Assembly: GCA_025846845.1 (NCBI GenBank)
Contig: JAOYTL010000007.1
Location: 62,001-126,000 of the forward strand
Length of the DNA: 64,000 nucleotides
DNA from: Alloboseaceae bacterium BT-24-1
Lineage (GTDB): Bacteria > Pseudomonadota > Alphaproteobacteria > Rhizobiales > Beijerinckiaceae
Direction of reading: 5' to 3'
Position 1 is the first letter of the stretch, and the number at the start of each line of letters is the position of its first letter. The notes beneath the pieces were generated by a model that worked only from the letters and a program-made list of their open reading frames with translations, was not told where the DNA came from and did not search any database. Positions 40,845 to 49,591 of this stretch are shown piece after piece. The position numbers and the translations under genes were made by a program.

Positions 40845-42068
40845 ATGCGGGCGCTGATTGCGAAGATGTTGTCCCGGTTGGTCCGGGAACCCAGGATTGA
40901 CGTCGTATTTGCCGACGGATCGCTCTATTCGGCCGGTCAAGGTGCTGTGCCGGCGATCAAGCTGCGTATCGCTGATCGCGAAACCGAGTTCAAACTGGCA
41001 CTCGATCCCGAGCTGGCGCTCGGCGAGGCCGTGATGGATGGCCGCGTCATCGTCGAGCGCGGCACGATCTACCAGTTGCTGGAGACTTTGGTCTGCGGGC
41101 TGTCGCGCCAGCCACCCTCGGCTTTCGCCGGCACGCTGACGAAGCTGCGCACCTCGATCAGGCGCCTGAAGCAGCACAACACCCCGGCCTGGGCGAAGCG
41201 CAACGTCCATCACCATTACGATCTGAAAAGCGAGTTCTTCCGGCTCTTCCTCGATGCCGACCAGCAGTATTCCTGCGCCTTCTTCGAACATCCGGGCGCG
41301 ACGCTGGAGGAAGCCCAGACTGCCAAGAAGCGCCGCATCACGGCGAAGCTCGCCCTGAAGCCGGGCCAGCGCGTGCTCGACATCGGCTCCGGCTGGGGCG
41401 GGCTCGGGCTCTCGATCGCGCGCGAGACCGGCGCCAGGGTGACCGGGATCACGCTGTCCGAAGAACAGCTCGCCGCTGCGAGCAAGCGGGCGGAGGAAGC
41501 GGGCCTGCCGGTCGAGTTCCGCCTGCAGGATTACCGCGCCGTGAGCGAGCGTTTCGACCGCATCGTCTCGGTCGGCATGTTCGAGCATGTCGGCGTCGGC
41601 TATTATCGCGACTACTTCCGCAAGATCCGGGAGCTGCTCGAGGATGACGGCGTCGCCCTGATCCATACGATCGGACGCAGCACGCCGCCCGGCGCGACCA
41701 ACCCGTTCATCGCCAAGTACATCTTCCCCGGCGGCTATATCCCGGCGCTGTCGGAAGTCGCGGCGGCGGTGGAGCAGGAAGGGTTGATCATCACCGATGT
41801 CGAGGTGCTGCGCCTGCACTATGCCGAGACGCTGAAGGCCTGGCGCGAGCGTTTCCTCGCCCATCGCCAGGAGGCCGTCGCGATGTATGACGAGCGCTTC
41901 GCCAGGATGTGGGAGTTCTACCTCGCCGCCTCCGAAGCGAGCTTCCGCTATGACGGTCTCGTCGTCTTCCAGCTCCAGCTCGCCAAGCGACTGGGCACGC
42001 TGCCGATGACGCGGGACTATATGAGCGAGAAGGGCAGGTCTGCCGAGCCGGTCGAACGGGCGGCCTGA
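40845..42068 (+). CDS. Cyclopropane-fatty-acyl-phospholipid synthase family protein
   Basis: A 407-residue S-adenosylmethionine-dependent methyltransferase that adds a methylene bridge to unsaturated phospholipid acyl chains. The SAM-binding loop VLDIGSGWGGLGLSIA is near residue 180; NVHHHYDLKSEFFRLFLD, YSCAFF and YIFPGGYIPAL are family hallmarks, and the active-site Glu is likely in MFEHVG. The N-terminal 110 residues form the lipid-interacting domain. The enzyme acts on the cytoplasmic face of the inner membrane. The ATG at 40845 has GAGGTGGAGCC just upstream. It ends 69 bases before the lyase gene; cotranscription is possible. Confidence 0.92.
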   Translation: MRALIAKMLSRLVREPRIDVVFADGSLYSAGQGAVPAIKLRIADRETEFKLALDPELALGEAVMDGRVIVERGTIYQLLETLVCGLSRQPPSAFAGTLTKLRTSIRRLKQHNTPAWAKRNVHHHYDLKSEFFRLFLDADQQYSCAFFEHPGATLEEAQTAKKRRITAKLALKPGQRVLDIGSGWGGLGLSIARETGARVTGITLSEEQLAAASKRAEEAGLPVEFRLQDYRAVSERFDRIVSVGMFEHVGVGYYRDYFRKIRELLEDDGVALIHTIGRSTPPGATNPFIAKYIFPGGYIPALSEVAAAVEQEGLIITDVEVLRLHYAETLKAWRERFLAHRQEAVAMYDERFARMWEFYLAASEASFRYDGLVVFQLQLAKRLGTLPMTRDYMSEKGRSAEPVERAA

Positions 42069-42137
42069 CCGCGATTGAGCTCCTGCAATGCCCCCGCTAG
42101 GCTCGGTGCCGGCGGGGAGCATAGCGGAGGTCCGATC

Positions 42138-43640
42138 GTGCGATCATCGATGATTGCGCTTGCGGTGGCAGCGCAGATGTCAGCTCTTCCAGCCCTTGCC
42201 CAGGAGCGCCAGCCGCGCGACGAGTTCTTCTGGCTCGGCGAGATCAACAAGGCCACGGCCGTGATCAACACGGATGAGGGCCTGCTCGACAAGGCGCTGG
42301 CGCCGCGCATCGCGGGAGGTCTCGGCAAGGTGCTGCAGGAGGGCGCCAAGCCCGGCGCGAAGCGGCCCTCGACCGTGATCAGCTTCGAGCCGCTGCTGAT
42401 CGCGGCCGCCGGGCAGGAAGTCACACTGCTGCATGCCGGCCGCTCGAGCCAGGACATGCATGCGACCTATCGCGCCGCGATCCTGCGCGACGACATGCTG
42501 GCGCTCGCCGACCAGCTCAATCGCACCACGGGGATGCTGGTCGGGCTGGCGGAGAAGCACGCCGCGACCATCGTGCCGAACTACACCAACGGCGTCGCCG
42601 CCCAGCCGAACAGCCTCGGCCACACTTTGCTCGGCCATGCCGCCGGCCTCGAACGCGATGCCCAGCGTATCCGCGAGGCCTATTTGCGCATCGACCGCTC
42701 GGCGATGGGCACGACCGTGCTCAACGGCACGAGCTGGCCGCTCAACCGCAAGCGCATGGCCGATTATCTCGGCTTCGCGGCCATCGTCGACAACGCCTAT
42801 GACGCCGGCCAGATCTCCTCGGCCGAACATCCGGTCGAGGCGGGCGCGATCGTCACCAGCATCGCCCTGCATGCCGGTGCCTTCGTCGAGGACGTCATGA
42901 CGCAATACGCTTTCGCGCGGCCCTGGATGCTGCTGCAGGAAGGCGACGGCAACACCTATGTCTCCAGCGCCATGCCGCAGAAGCGCAATCCCGGCCTGCT
43001 CAACGCCACGCGCCAGCAGGCCTCGACCGCGATCTCGCTGGCGATGGGAGCCGCGATCCAGGCCCACAACATCACGCCGGGCATGAGCGACCCCAAGGAC
43101 GTCAAGCCCAACAGCGCGATGGTGAAGAGCGCGGTCACCGTGCTCGCCAACTGGGACCGCATCCTGAAAGGGCTGGTGATCAGCCCCGAGCGGGCGCTGG
43201 AGGAATTGAACAGCGACTGGACCGCCTCGCAGGAGCTGGCCGACCTTTTGATGCGCAAATACAAATTGCCCTTCCGCGTCGGCCATCATTTCGCCTCCGA
43301 GGTCGTCACCCACGCCAAGGATCACGACATCAAGCCGCTCGATTTCCCCTATGCCGAGGCGAAGCGGATCTATGCCGCGGCGGTCAAGGGCACGGACTAT
43401 CCGGCCGAGCTTCCGATCGCCGAGGCCGAGTTCCGCGCCACGCTCGACCCCGTCGCGATCGTGCGCAACCGCGCCACCGTCGGCGGCCCGCAGCCGGCCG
43501 AGATGGAGCGGATGCTGGCGGCGGCCAAGGGCAAGATTACGGAGCAGGGCGCCTGGCTCAAGGAGCGGCGCGAGCGGATCGCGACCTCGCTTGGCAGGCT
43601 CGACAAGGATTTCGAGACGCTGCGCGCACAGGCGCAGTAG
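42138..43640 (+). CDS. Exported argininosuccinate lyase/fumarase-superfamily protein
   Basis: A 500-residue protein of the aspartase/fumarase/argininosuccinate-lyase superfamily with a Sec signal peptide: MRSSMIALAVAAQMSALPAL, cleavage likely after Ala21 (LPALA-QE). The superfamily signature SSAMPQKRNPG is at residues 276-286, and GRSSQDMHA near 101 matches the argininosuccinate-lyase GRSRNDQ loop. The position of the usual active-site His in the YTH-x-Q-x-AQP motif is Asn151 (NYTNGVAAQP). It is therefore probably periplasmic and not the arginine-biosynthesis enzyme; the substrate is unknown. The GTG at 42138 has GGAGG 7 bases upstream, and starting there is needed for the signal peptide. Confidence 0.84.
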   Translation: MRSSMIALAVAAQMSALPALAQERQPRDEFFWLGEINKATAVINTDEGLLDKALAPRIAGGLGKVLQEGAKPGAKRPSTVISFEPLLIAAAGQEVTLLHAGRSSQDMHATYRAAILRDDMLALADQLNRTTGMLVGLAEKHAATIVPNYTNGVAAQPNSLGHTLLGHAAGLERDAQRIREAYLRIDRSAMGTTVLNGTSWPLNRKRMADYLGFAAIVDNAYDAGQISSAEHPVEAGAIVTSIALHAGAFVEDVMTQYAFARPWMLLQEGDGNTYVSSAMPQKRNPGLLNATRQQASTAISLAMGAAIQAHNITPGMSDPKDVKPNSAMVKSAVTVLANWDRILKGLVISPERALEELNSDWTASQELADLLMRKYKLPFRVGHHFASEVVTHAKDHDIKPLDFPYAEAKRIYAAAVKGTDYPAELPIAEAEFRATLDPVAIVRNRATVGGPQPAEMERMLAAAKGKITEQGAWLKERRERIATSLGRLDKDFETLRAQAQ

Positions 43641-43666
43641 CGTAGCCTCGTCATCGGCGGACGTTC

Positions 43667-44806
43667 TCAGGCGGGCGCTGGGCCGACATAGCGGGCGCGC
43701 GGGCGGATCAGCTGGCCGGTCTCGTTCTGCTCCAGCGCATGGGCGAGCCAGCCGGTGCAGCGCGCCGCCGCGAAGATCTGGAACGGCGCGGTCTCCGGCA
43801 GGGCAAGCCGCGCTGCCAGCGCGCTGAGGGCGAAATCGATATTCGGCTCCTCGCCGGTCAGCATGCCGATCGCGGCCTGCGCCTGCGCATAGGCCGGCGG
43901 CGGCTCGAAGGCTGCGAACAGGGCGCGCGCCCGGGGATCGCCGCCTGGATAGAGCGGATGACCAAATCCGGGCAGCTTGGCGCCGGTCTCCAGCCTTGCC
44001 GCCAGCGCCGTCTCCAGCCCGTCGCGTTCGATCTCCCGCATCAGCGCGAGCACGCGCGGCGCGACGCCGCCATGCAGGGGGCCGGACAGCGCGGCGAGCC
44101 CGGCCATGGCGCAGGCGGCGAGCGAGGCACCGGTCGAGGCGGTGACGCGCGCCGCGAAGGTCGAGGCGTTGAGCTCATGATCGGCGAGCAGCACCAGCGC
44201 CCGCCGGATCGGCTCGGCACCCTCGGCTTCGCAGCTCCAGGCGCTTGCCAGCCGCGCATGGATCGGCCCTTCGCCCGGCCCGCCGGCGATGGCGTCGACC
44301 AGCGCGTCGAGCACGGCGGCGGCTTCGAGATAGAGCGCCTTCTTGGTTCGCCCCGCCATCGGCCGGTCGGTCGCGGCTCGTGCGGCGATCACCGCGAAAA
44401 TGCGCGCGAGCGGCTCGCCCGGCGGGACGATCGTCGCCAATGGCGGGAAGCGTTGCGTGCCGCAATTCCAGAGCAGGCGGGCGATGTCCTCCAGCTTGGC
44501 GCTCTCGGCCAGGCGCGCCGCATCCTGCCCGCGATACCACAGGCCGCCGCGTTCGATCGTGGTGATGCCGGAGGCGAGGACCGGCTCGCCATAGGCGATC
44601 GCATCCTCGGCGATCGCCGCCGGGCGCCGGCCGCGCGCCTTGCGATGCTCCAGCCGGGCGACGTCTTCGGCGCGGTAGAGGCTGCGGCGCGAATCCCGTT
44701 CGTCGCCGCGCGCCTCGATCAGCCCGCGACTGACATAGGCGTAGAGCGTCTGCGGCTTCAGCCCGAGCCGCGCCATCGCCTCCTGCGCCGTCAGCCAATC
44801 CTGCAT
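43667..44806 (-). CDS. Citrate synthase-family protein with N-terminal DNA-binding domain
   Basis: A 379-residue protein. Residues 1-60 form a MerR/excisionase-like helix-turn-helix (WLTAQEAMARLGLKPQTLYAYVSRGLI, then SRRSLYRAEDVARL). The rest is a citrate-synthase domain with HELNASTFAAR, GPLHGGVAP, GFGHPLYPGGDPRA and NIDF. The catalytic His pair (in PLHGG and GFGH) and the Asp of NIDF are kept, but the usual Arg after GFGH is Pro. It may be a sensor-regulator that binds a citrate-like ligand or acyl-CoA rather than a metabolic enzyme. The ATG at 44806 begins right before the HTH. It diverges from a second citrate-synthase gene across an AT-rich 96-base spacer. Confidence 0.84.
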   Translation of the reverse strand: MQDWLTAQEAMARLGLKPQTLYAYVSRGLIEARGDERDSRRSLYRAEDVARLEHRKARGRRPAAIAEDAIAYGEPVLASGITTIERGGLWYRGQDAARLAESAKLEDIARLLWNCGTQRFPPLATIVPPGEPLARIFAVIAARAATDRPMAGRTKKALYLEAAAVLDALVDAIAGGPGEGPIHARLASAWSCEAEGAEPIRRALVLLADHELNASTFAARVTASTGASLAACAMAGLAALSGPLHGGVAPRVLALMREIERDGLETALAARLETGAKLPGFGHPLYPGGDPRARALFAAFEPPPAYAQAQAAIGMLTGEEPNIDFALSALAARLALPETAPFQIFAAARCTGWLAHALEQNETGQLIRPRARYVGPAPA

Positions 44807-44902
44807 CGCCCGTCCATCGATATATTGATTATATTGTTCAAGATTGATTCTAGCAGTGCAGAGGCCGATCCTCAAGGCGAGTGTTCTTGAGGAGTTTCAG
44901 CC
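44807..44902. promoter_or_regulatory. AT-rich divergent promoter between two citrate-synthase genes
   Basis: The spacer contains a run rich in A and T around 44818-44856, unlike the surrounding coding DNA, with three related TTGATT/TTGTTC half-sites (near 44828, 44838 and 44846) spaced about 10 bases. It must hold both divergent promoters and is the natural target for the HTH domain of the adjacent fused citrate synthase. Binding is inferred. Confidence 0.5.
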
Positions 44903-45979
44903 ATGTCCGATGGTCTCGATGATGTCGTCGCCGCCCATACCGTGCTCTCGGAAGTCGACGGCGCCGCCGGTCGCCTGGTGATCCGCGGCCACAGCCTCGC
45001 CGAGCTCGCCGGGCGGACCAGCTTCGAGGAGATGGCAGCGCTGATGCTCGACGGCTTGCTGCCCGGCCTGCCGCAGGGCCGCGACTTGTCGTTGGCGCTA
45101 GGCCGGGCCCGTGCCGATCTCTTCGGTATCGTCGAGCGTACAGCGCTCGCGGAGGGTCTCGGACCGGTCGAGGCGGTTCGCGCCTGGACCGCACAGATTG
45201 CCGACGGGGAGGGACCCGAGACGGCGCTGAAGCTGCTCGCGGCGCCGGCCGTTTTCACCGCCGCCGCCGTTCGCAAGCGCCGTGGCCTTGCGCCGAGCGC
45301 GCCTGATCCGGCCCTGTCGCAGGCGGCCGACACGCTGCGCATGCTGCACGGCGAGATGCCGACCGCTGCCCAGGCCGCAGCACTTGACACCTATCTCGTC
45401 ACCGTCGCCGATCACGGTCTCAACGCCTCGACCTTCGCCGCGCGCGTCGTCGCCTCGACCCGGGCCGGGCTGGTCTCGGCCGTGCTGGCGGGGATCAGCG
45501 CCTTGAAGGGCCCGCTGCATGGCGGCGCGCCGGGTCCGGTGATCGAGATGCTCGATGCGATCGGCGAGCCGGCCAATGCCCGGCCCTGGCTGGAGGACGC
45601 GCTGGGCCGCGGCGAGCGCTTGATGGGCTTCGGCCATCGCATCTATCGCGTCCGCGATCCGCGTGCCGATGCACTGAAGCAGGCGATTGCGAAGCTCGGC
45701 GCCGATGCCGGGCGCCTGCGCCTTGCCGAGGCGGTCGAGCAGGCGGCGCTCGCCATCCTGCGCGAGCGCAAGCCCGGCCGTTCGCTCGAGACCAATGTCG
45801 AGTTCTACACGGCGCTGCTGCTGGAGGCTCTCGGCTTCCCGCCCGAGGCCTTCACCTGCGTCTTCGCGCTCGGCCGCACCACCGGCTGGCTCGCCCATGC
45901 CCGCGAGCAGATCGAGACCGGACGATTGATCAGGCCGCAATCGGTCTATGTCGGCCCGCAGCCGAGGCAGGCGGCTTGA
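44903..45979 (+). CDS. Short citrate synthase-family protein
   Basis: A 358-residue citrate-synthase-fold protein, shorter than typical type II enzymes (about 430). DHGLNASTFAARVVAST, GPLHGGAPGPV, GFGHRIYRVRDPRA and the C-terminal RLIRPQSVYVGP are clear, so the two catalytic His are present. The third catalytic residue, normally Asp in NVDFY, is Glu (ETNVEFYTA). This may change the acyl-CoA used or lower activity. It diverges from the HTH-citrate synthase gene and likely works or is regulated with it. A canonical TCA-cycle citrate synthase is probably encoded elsewhere. The ATG at 44903 follows GAGGAG at suitable distance. Confidence 0.87.
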   Translation: MSDGLDDVVAAHTVLSEVDGAAGRLVIRGHSLAELAGRTSFEEMAALMLDGLLPGLPQGRDLSLALGRARADLFGIVERTALAEGLGPVEAVRAWTAQIADGEGPETALKLLAAPAVFTAAAVRKRRGLAPSAPDPALSQAADTLRMLHGEMPTAAQAAALDTYLVTVADHGLNASTFAARVVASTRAGLVSAVLAGISALKGPLHGGAPGPVIEMLDAIGEPANARPWLEDALGRGERLMGFGHRIYRVRDPRADALKQAIAKLGADAGRLRLAEAVEQAALAILRERKPGRSLETNVEFYTALLLEALGFPPEAFTCVFALGRTTGWLAHAREQIETGRLIRPQSVYVGPQPRQAA

Positions 45980-45991
45980 AACCTGAAGAGC

Positions 45992-46076
45992 TCGTCATGC
46001 TCGGGCTTGACCCGAGCATCTCAGGCAGAAAAGCCTTCTGGTCCCGAGATGGTCGGCTCAAGGCCGACCATGACGC
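45992..46076. repeat. Interspersed double-hairpin repeat (variant)
   Basis: Two hairpins, ATGCTCGGG-CTTGA-CCCGAGCAT and ATGGTCGG-CTCAAGG-CCGACCAT, separated by about 29 bases and flanked by CGTCATG and CATGACG. It matches the hairpins of the elements at 26931, 38492 and 53255 but has a different central link. It lies between two convergent genes, 12 bases after the citrate synthase stop and 6 before the hydrolase stop, and could end both transcripts. Confidence 0.8.
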
Positions 46077-46082
46077 CAGGCC

Positions 46083-47126
46083 CTACCCCTTGAACCCGCC
46101 GAGGAACGCATCGAGGCAATCGCCGATCGCCTCGATCGCGTAGCCACCTTCCTGCACCACCAGGGTCGGCAGGCCCAGCACCTTCACCCGCTCGCCGATC
46201 GTGCCGAAATCGGCGGCTTCGAGCTTGAGCACGCCGATCGGATCGTCCTTGTGGGCGTCATAGCCGAGCGCGATGACGAGAGCCTCGGCCCCGAACTCGC
46301 GAATGGCGCGGCCGGCGCGATCGACGGCGGCTTCCATTTCGGCGCCGGCGGCACCGGGGGCGAGCGGCAGGTTCAGGTTGAAGCCCTCCCCTGCCCCGTT
46401 GCCGCGCTCGTCCTCATAGCCAGTGAAGAACGGGTAGTAGTTCACCGGGTCGGCATGGACCGAGATGGTGAGCACGTCGTCGCGGCGATAGAAGATCTGC
46501 TGGGTGCCGTCGCCATGATGGGCGTCGACATCGAGGATCGCGACCTTGCCGAACTTCGAGCGCAGGCGCTGCGCCGCGATCGCGGTGTTGTTGAGATAGC
46601 AGAAGCCGGAGGCGCGATCGGCGCGGGCATGATGGCCCGAGGGGCGGCAGAGCGAATAGACGGCGCGCTCGCCGGCGAGGATCGCCTCGGCGCCCGAGAC
46701 CGCTGTCTCGGCCGAACGCAGGGTCGAGAGCCAGCAATGCTCGCCGACCGGCACCGACATGTCGCCGAGATACCAGCCCATCTGGCCGACGATGCCGGTC
46801 GGCCGGCAGGGCGGGCGGACATCCTCGTCGGTGCGGCCGCTCCAATAGGGGAAGGTGTTGGGCCAGGCCTCCGGTCCCCGTTCGGGCAAGGCGAGCCAGC
46901 GCTGCCACAGCCCCTCGAGGAAGCGGACGAAGCCTTCGTCATGGACCGCCAGGATCGGGCCGGTGCCGTGCTCTGCCGGACGCTCGGGCGTGATGCCATG
47001 CCTGGCGAGCGCACCGAGCAGCCGCTCGGTCCGCTCCGGCAGATCCTTCGGCGCCACGATCTGGCCGAAGCGCATATATTGCTGCGGATCGTGCTTGGAC
47101 TGGTCGGGATGATAGAAGGCGCGCAT
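46083..47126 (-). CDS. Histone deacetylase/acetylpolyamine amidohydrolase-family protein
   Basis: A 347-residue zinc hydrolase that removes acetyl groups from amines. The active-site His pair is His165-His166 in RPSGHHA; zinc ligands are Asp201 and His203 in LDVDAHHGDG and Asp290 in ALGYDAHKDD. The size and the RASGFCYLNNTAIAA block fit the bacterial acetylpolyamine amidohydrolase branch; acetoin-utilisation-type or lysine deacetylation cannot be excluded. The ATG at 47126 starts the fold (MRAFYHPDQ); the extension to 47177 is not typical. It is monocistronic, with the GGDEF-EAL gene 71 bases upstream on the same strand. Confidence 0.87.
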   Translation of the reverse strand: MRAFYHPDQSKHDPQQYMRFGQIVAPKDLPERTERLLGALARHGITPERPAEHGTGPILAVHDEGFVRFLEGLWQRWLALPERGPEAWPNTFPYWSGRTDEDVRPPCRPTGIVGQMGWYLGDMSVPVGEHCWLSTLRSAETAVSGAEAILAGERAVYSLCRPSGHHARADRASGFCYLNNTAIAAQRLRSKFGKVAILDVDAHHGDGTQQIFYRRDDVLTISVHADPVNYYPFFTGYEDERGNGAGEGFNLNLPLAPGAAGAEMEAAVDRAGRAIREFGAEALVIALGYDAHKDDPIGVLKLEAADFGTIGERVKVLGLPTLVVQEGGYAIEAIGDCLDAFLGGFKG

Positions 47127-47197
47127 GCAAGGCTCGTGGCTTTGATCCGGAAGCGCGCATAGCGCCACGAAAACCATTCCACGACCAGTGCGCCGGC

Positions 47198-49516
47198 TCA
47201 GGCGGCGGCACTATCCCCATGCATGGCGCCGTTTTTCGGCAGCAGGTCCGGCAGCTGCAGCAGCCGGGGCACGCGGCCGGCGGGCGCGGGCTTGGCATAG
47301 CGATAGCCCTGGGCGAAGCGGCAGCCATGCTCGCGCAGGAAGGCCTCCTGCTCGGCGGTCTCGACCCCCTCGGCGATGAGATCGAGTCCGAGATCGGCCG
47401 CGAGCCGGATCAGCGCCCGCACGATCGCCGCATCGTCTTTGCCCTCGGCGACATGGCTGACGAAGCCGCGATCGATCTTGAGGGCGTCGACCGGGAAGCG
47501 CTTGAGATGGGTCAGCGAGGCGTAGCCGGTGCCGAAATCGTCGAGCGCGACACGCAGGCCCGCCGCACGCAGGGTCTTCAGCGTGCGCTCGGCCTCGTCG
47601 GCATCGCGGGTGAGCAGCACTGTCTCGGTGACCTCGACGCCGAAGCGATCGGCCGGCACGCCGGCTGCCGCGAGCTGACTGAGGAGGCGCTCCGGCAGCG
47701 CCGGGTCGCGGAAGACGCTCGCCGCGAGATTGACATGGACGTGGCCGACATCGAGGCCGGCGTCGAGCCAGCGCCTGAGATCGCTTACCGCCGCGGCGAT
47801 GATCGCATCGCTGATCCCGTTGGCGATCTCGGCGTCCTGGAAACCTTCCTGGAAGGCGGCGGCCGGGATGATGCCGCGCTCGGCATGGCGCCAGCGCGCC
47901 AGCGCCTCGAAACCGATGATCCGGCCGGTATCGAGCGCGACCTGCGGCTGGTAGAAGGGCAGGATGCGCTCCTCCTTCAGCGCGCCGGCCAGCCCCTGGC
48001 AGACGGCGACGCGGCGTGCCATCGCGGCCCGCATCGCCGGCTCGTAGACGATCGCCATGTTGCGGCCGTTCGCCTTGGCCCTATAGAGCGCAAGATCGGC
48101 GTCCTTCATCAGCTCGACAGCGTCCCGATCATGCTCGGGCGCGAATGCGATGCCGAGGCTCGCACGCGTCGCGATCATCTGCCCGGCATGTTCGCAGGGC
48201 TGGCGCAGCACCTCGATCAGCCGCTCACCCTTCGCCAGGGCCTGCATTGCCGTCAGTCGCTCGGCGGACAAAACGATGAACTCGTCACCGCCGAGACGAG
48301 CGACGAAGTCCTCCGGGCCGATCGCTGCGGCGAGCCGCGCCGCCGCCTGGATCAGCAGCGCGTCACCGGCATCGTGGCCGAGCGTGTCGTTGACCGACTT
48401 GAAGTCGTCGAGGTCGATCAGGAAGAGCCCGACCGCGCCGCCCTTGCGCGCCATGCGCGCCAGCCCCTGCTGCAGTCGCTCGCCGAAGAGCAGCCGGTTC
48501 GGCAGGCCCGTCAGTGCATCGTGCGTCGCCTGCAGGCGGGTCCGCGCCTCGGCCGCCTTGCGGTCGGTGATGTCGACGATCCCTGCGACAACCGCCGGCG
48601 CCTCGCCGATCGGCAGGGTCGTCGCGGTAATCAGGACGTCGCGCACGGCGCCGCTGCCGTCGCGGACCTTCGCCTCATGGCTCTTGATCTGCTCCTGCTC
48701 GTGCAGCAGGCGGGCGATCATGCGCCGGTTGCCGCCGTCGAGCAGGATATCCCGGACCTGTGCCTCGGTAACTTCCTCCCCGAAATAGCGCTTGGCGGCA
48801 TCGTTGCCGCGCAGGAAGCGGCCCTCGTCACGCGAGGTGACGATAAGCGGGATCGGCACCGCCATGAAGATGCGCTCGATCATCGCCTGGCTGGCGACGA
48901 GCTCGTCCTTGGCCTGGCGCTCGGCCTGTGTCGCCGCCCATTCGAGCCGGCGCAGGCGGTTGCCGTGGACGACGACCAGCCCGAGCGCGAAATTGAGCAT
49001 GACAAGGACGAGGATCAGGCCCGGCAAGGTCGTGGGCATCGGCCCGCGGCCGAGATAACCGGCGAGCATCAGGGCGCTGCAACCGACACCCAGGACCATG
49101 CTCCAGCGAAAGGCGGTCGGTGCCACCAGGTAGAAGATCGAGGGCAGCATCATCACGACGAAGAGCGCGAGATCGCTGCGCGAGGACACCAGCAGCGCAA
49201 CGGCGAGGGCAGTCGTGACCTCCCAGCCGATCAGCACTGCTTGCGCCTGCGAGAAGCGCGTCGCCCGGTGCACCAGCGCAAAGCAGAGCAGCGAGGCGAA
49301 GACGACCGCGAGCCGCGCCGGCACGGCTACGAAGAAATGCGGCGTGCCGTGGAAGCGCCAGTCGCTGGCGAGGAAGAGCGTGTTGAGGATCGCCGAGATC
49401 AGGAAGATCAGGCGGCACTGCCGGAGCATCTCGGCAAAGCGCGCATCGCGGAACGCCGCCTCCCGGAGGGAATCGCGGAATTCACCACCGAATCGAAACA
49501 GGCCGTCGCGCGTCAT
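47198..49516 (-). CDS. Membrane GGDEF-EAL protein (cyclic di-GMP turnover) with PAS-like domain
   Basis: A 772-residue inner-membrane protein. Residues 30-190 contain about five helices; residues 205-325 form a PAS-like sensor (ending VVAGIVDITDRK); residues 330-490 are a GGDEF domain with intact GGDEF; residues 505-750 are an EAL domain with ALARW in place of the EALxR loop, and with the DDFGTGYASL metal/loop motif and KIDRGFV intact. Both domains could be active, so it may synthesise or degrade cyclic di-GMP depending on signal. The RxxD inhibitory site appears absent (IGPEDFVARLGGDEF). No operon partner is evident. Confidence 0.9.
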   Translation of the reverse strand: MTRDGLFRFGGEFRDSLREAAFRDARFAEMLRQCRLIFLISAILNTLFLASDWRFHGTPHFFVAVPARLAVVFASLLCFALVHRATRFSQAQAVLIGWEVTTALAVALLVSSRSDLALFVVMMLPSIFYLVAPTAFRWSMVLGVGCSALMLAGYLGRGPMPTTLPGLILVLVMLNFALGLVVVHGNRLRRLEWAATQAERQAKDELVASQAMIERIFMAVPIPLIVTSRDEGRFLRGNDAAKRYFGEEVTEAQVRDILLDGGNRRMIARLLHEQEQIKSHEAKVRDGSGAVRDVLITATTLPIGEAPAVVAGIVDITDRKAAEARTRLQATHDALTGLPNRLLFGERLQQGLARMARKGGAVGLFLIDLDDFKSVNDTLGHDAGDALLIQAAARLAAAIGPEDFVARLGGDEFIVLSAERLTAMQALAKGERLIEVLRQPCEHAGQMIATRASLGIAFAPEHDRDAVELMKDADLALYRAKANGRNMAIVYEPAMRAAMARRVAVCQGLAGALKEERILPFYQPQVALDTGRIIGFEALARWRHAERGIIPAAAFQEGFQDAEIANGISDAIIAAAVSDLRRWLDAGLDVGHVHVNLAASVFRDPALPERLLSQLAAAGVPADRFGVEVTETVLLTRDADEAERTLKTLRAAGLRVALDDFGTGYASLTHLKRFPVDALKIDRGFVSHVAEGKDDAAIVRALIRLAADLGLDLIAEGVETAEQEAFLREHGCRFAQGYRYAKPAPAGRVPRLLQLPDLLPKNGAMHGDSAAA

Positions 49517-49591
49517 GCGCGTACCGTCACCCGGCGCTGGTCAAAGCGAGGTTAAGGTGAAATGGCCAGCTGTCTTGGCCAATAGTCTTGG

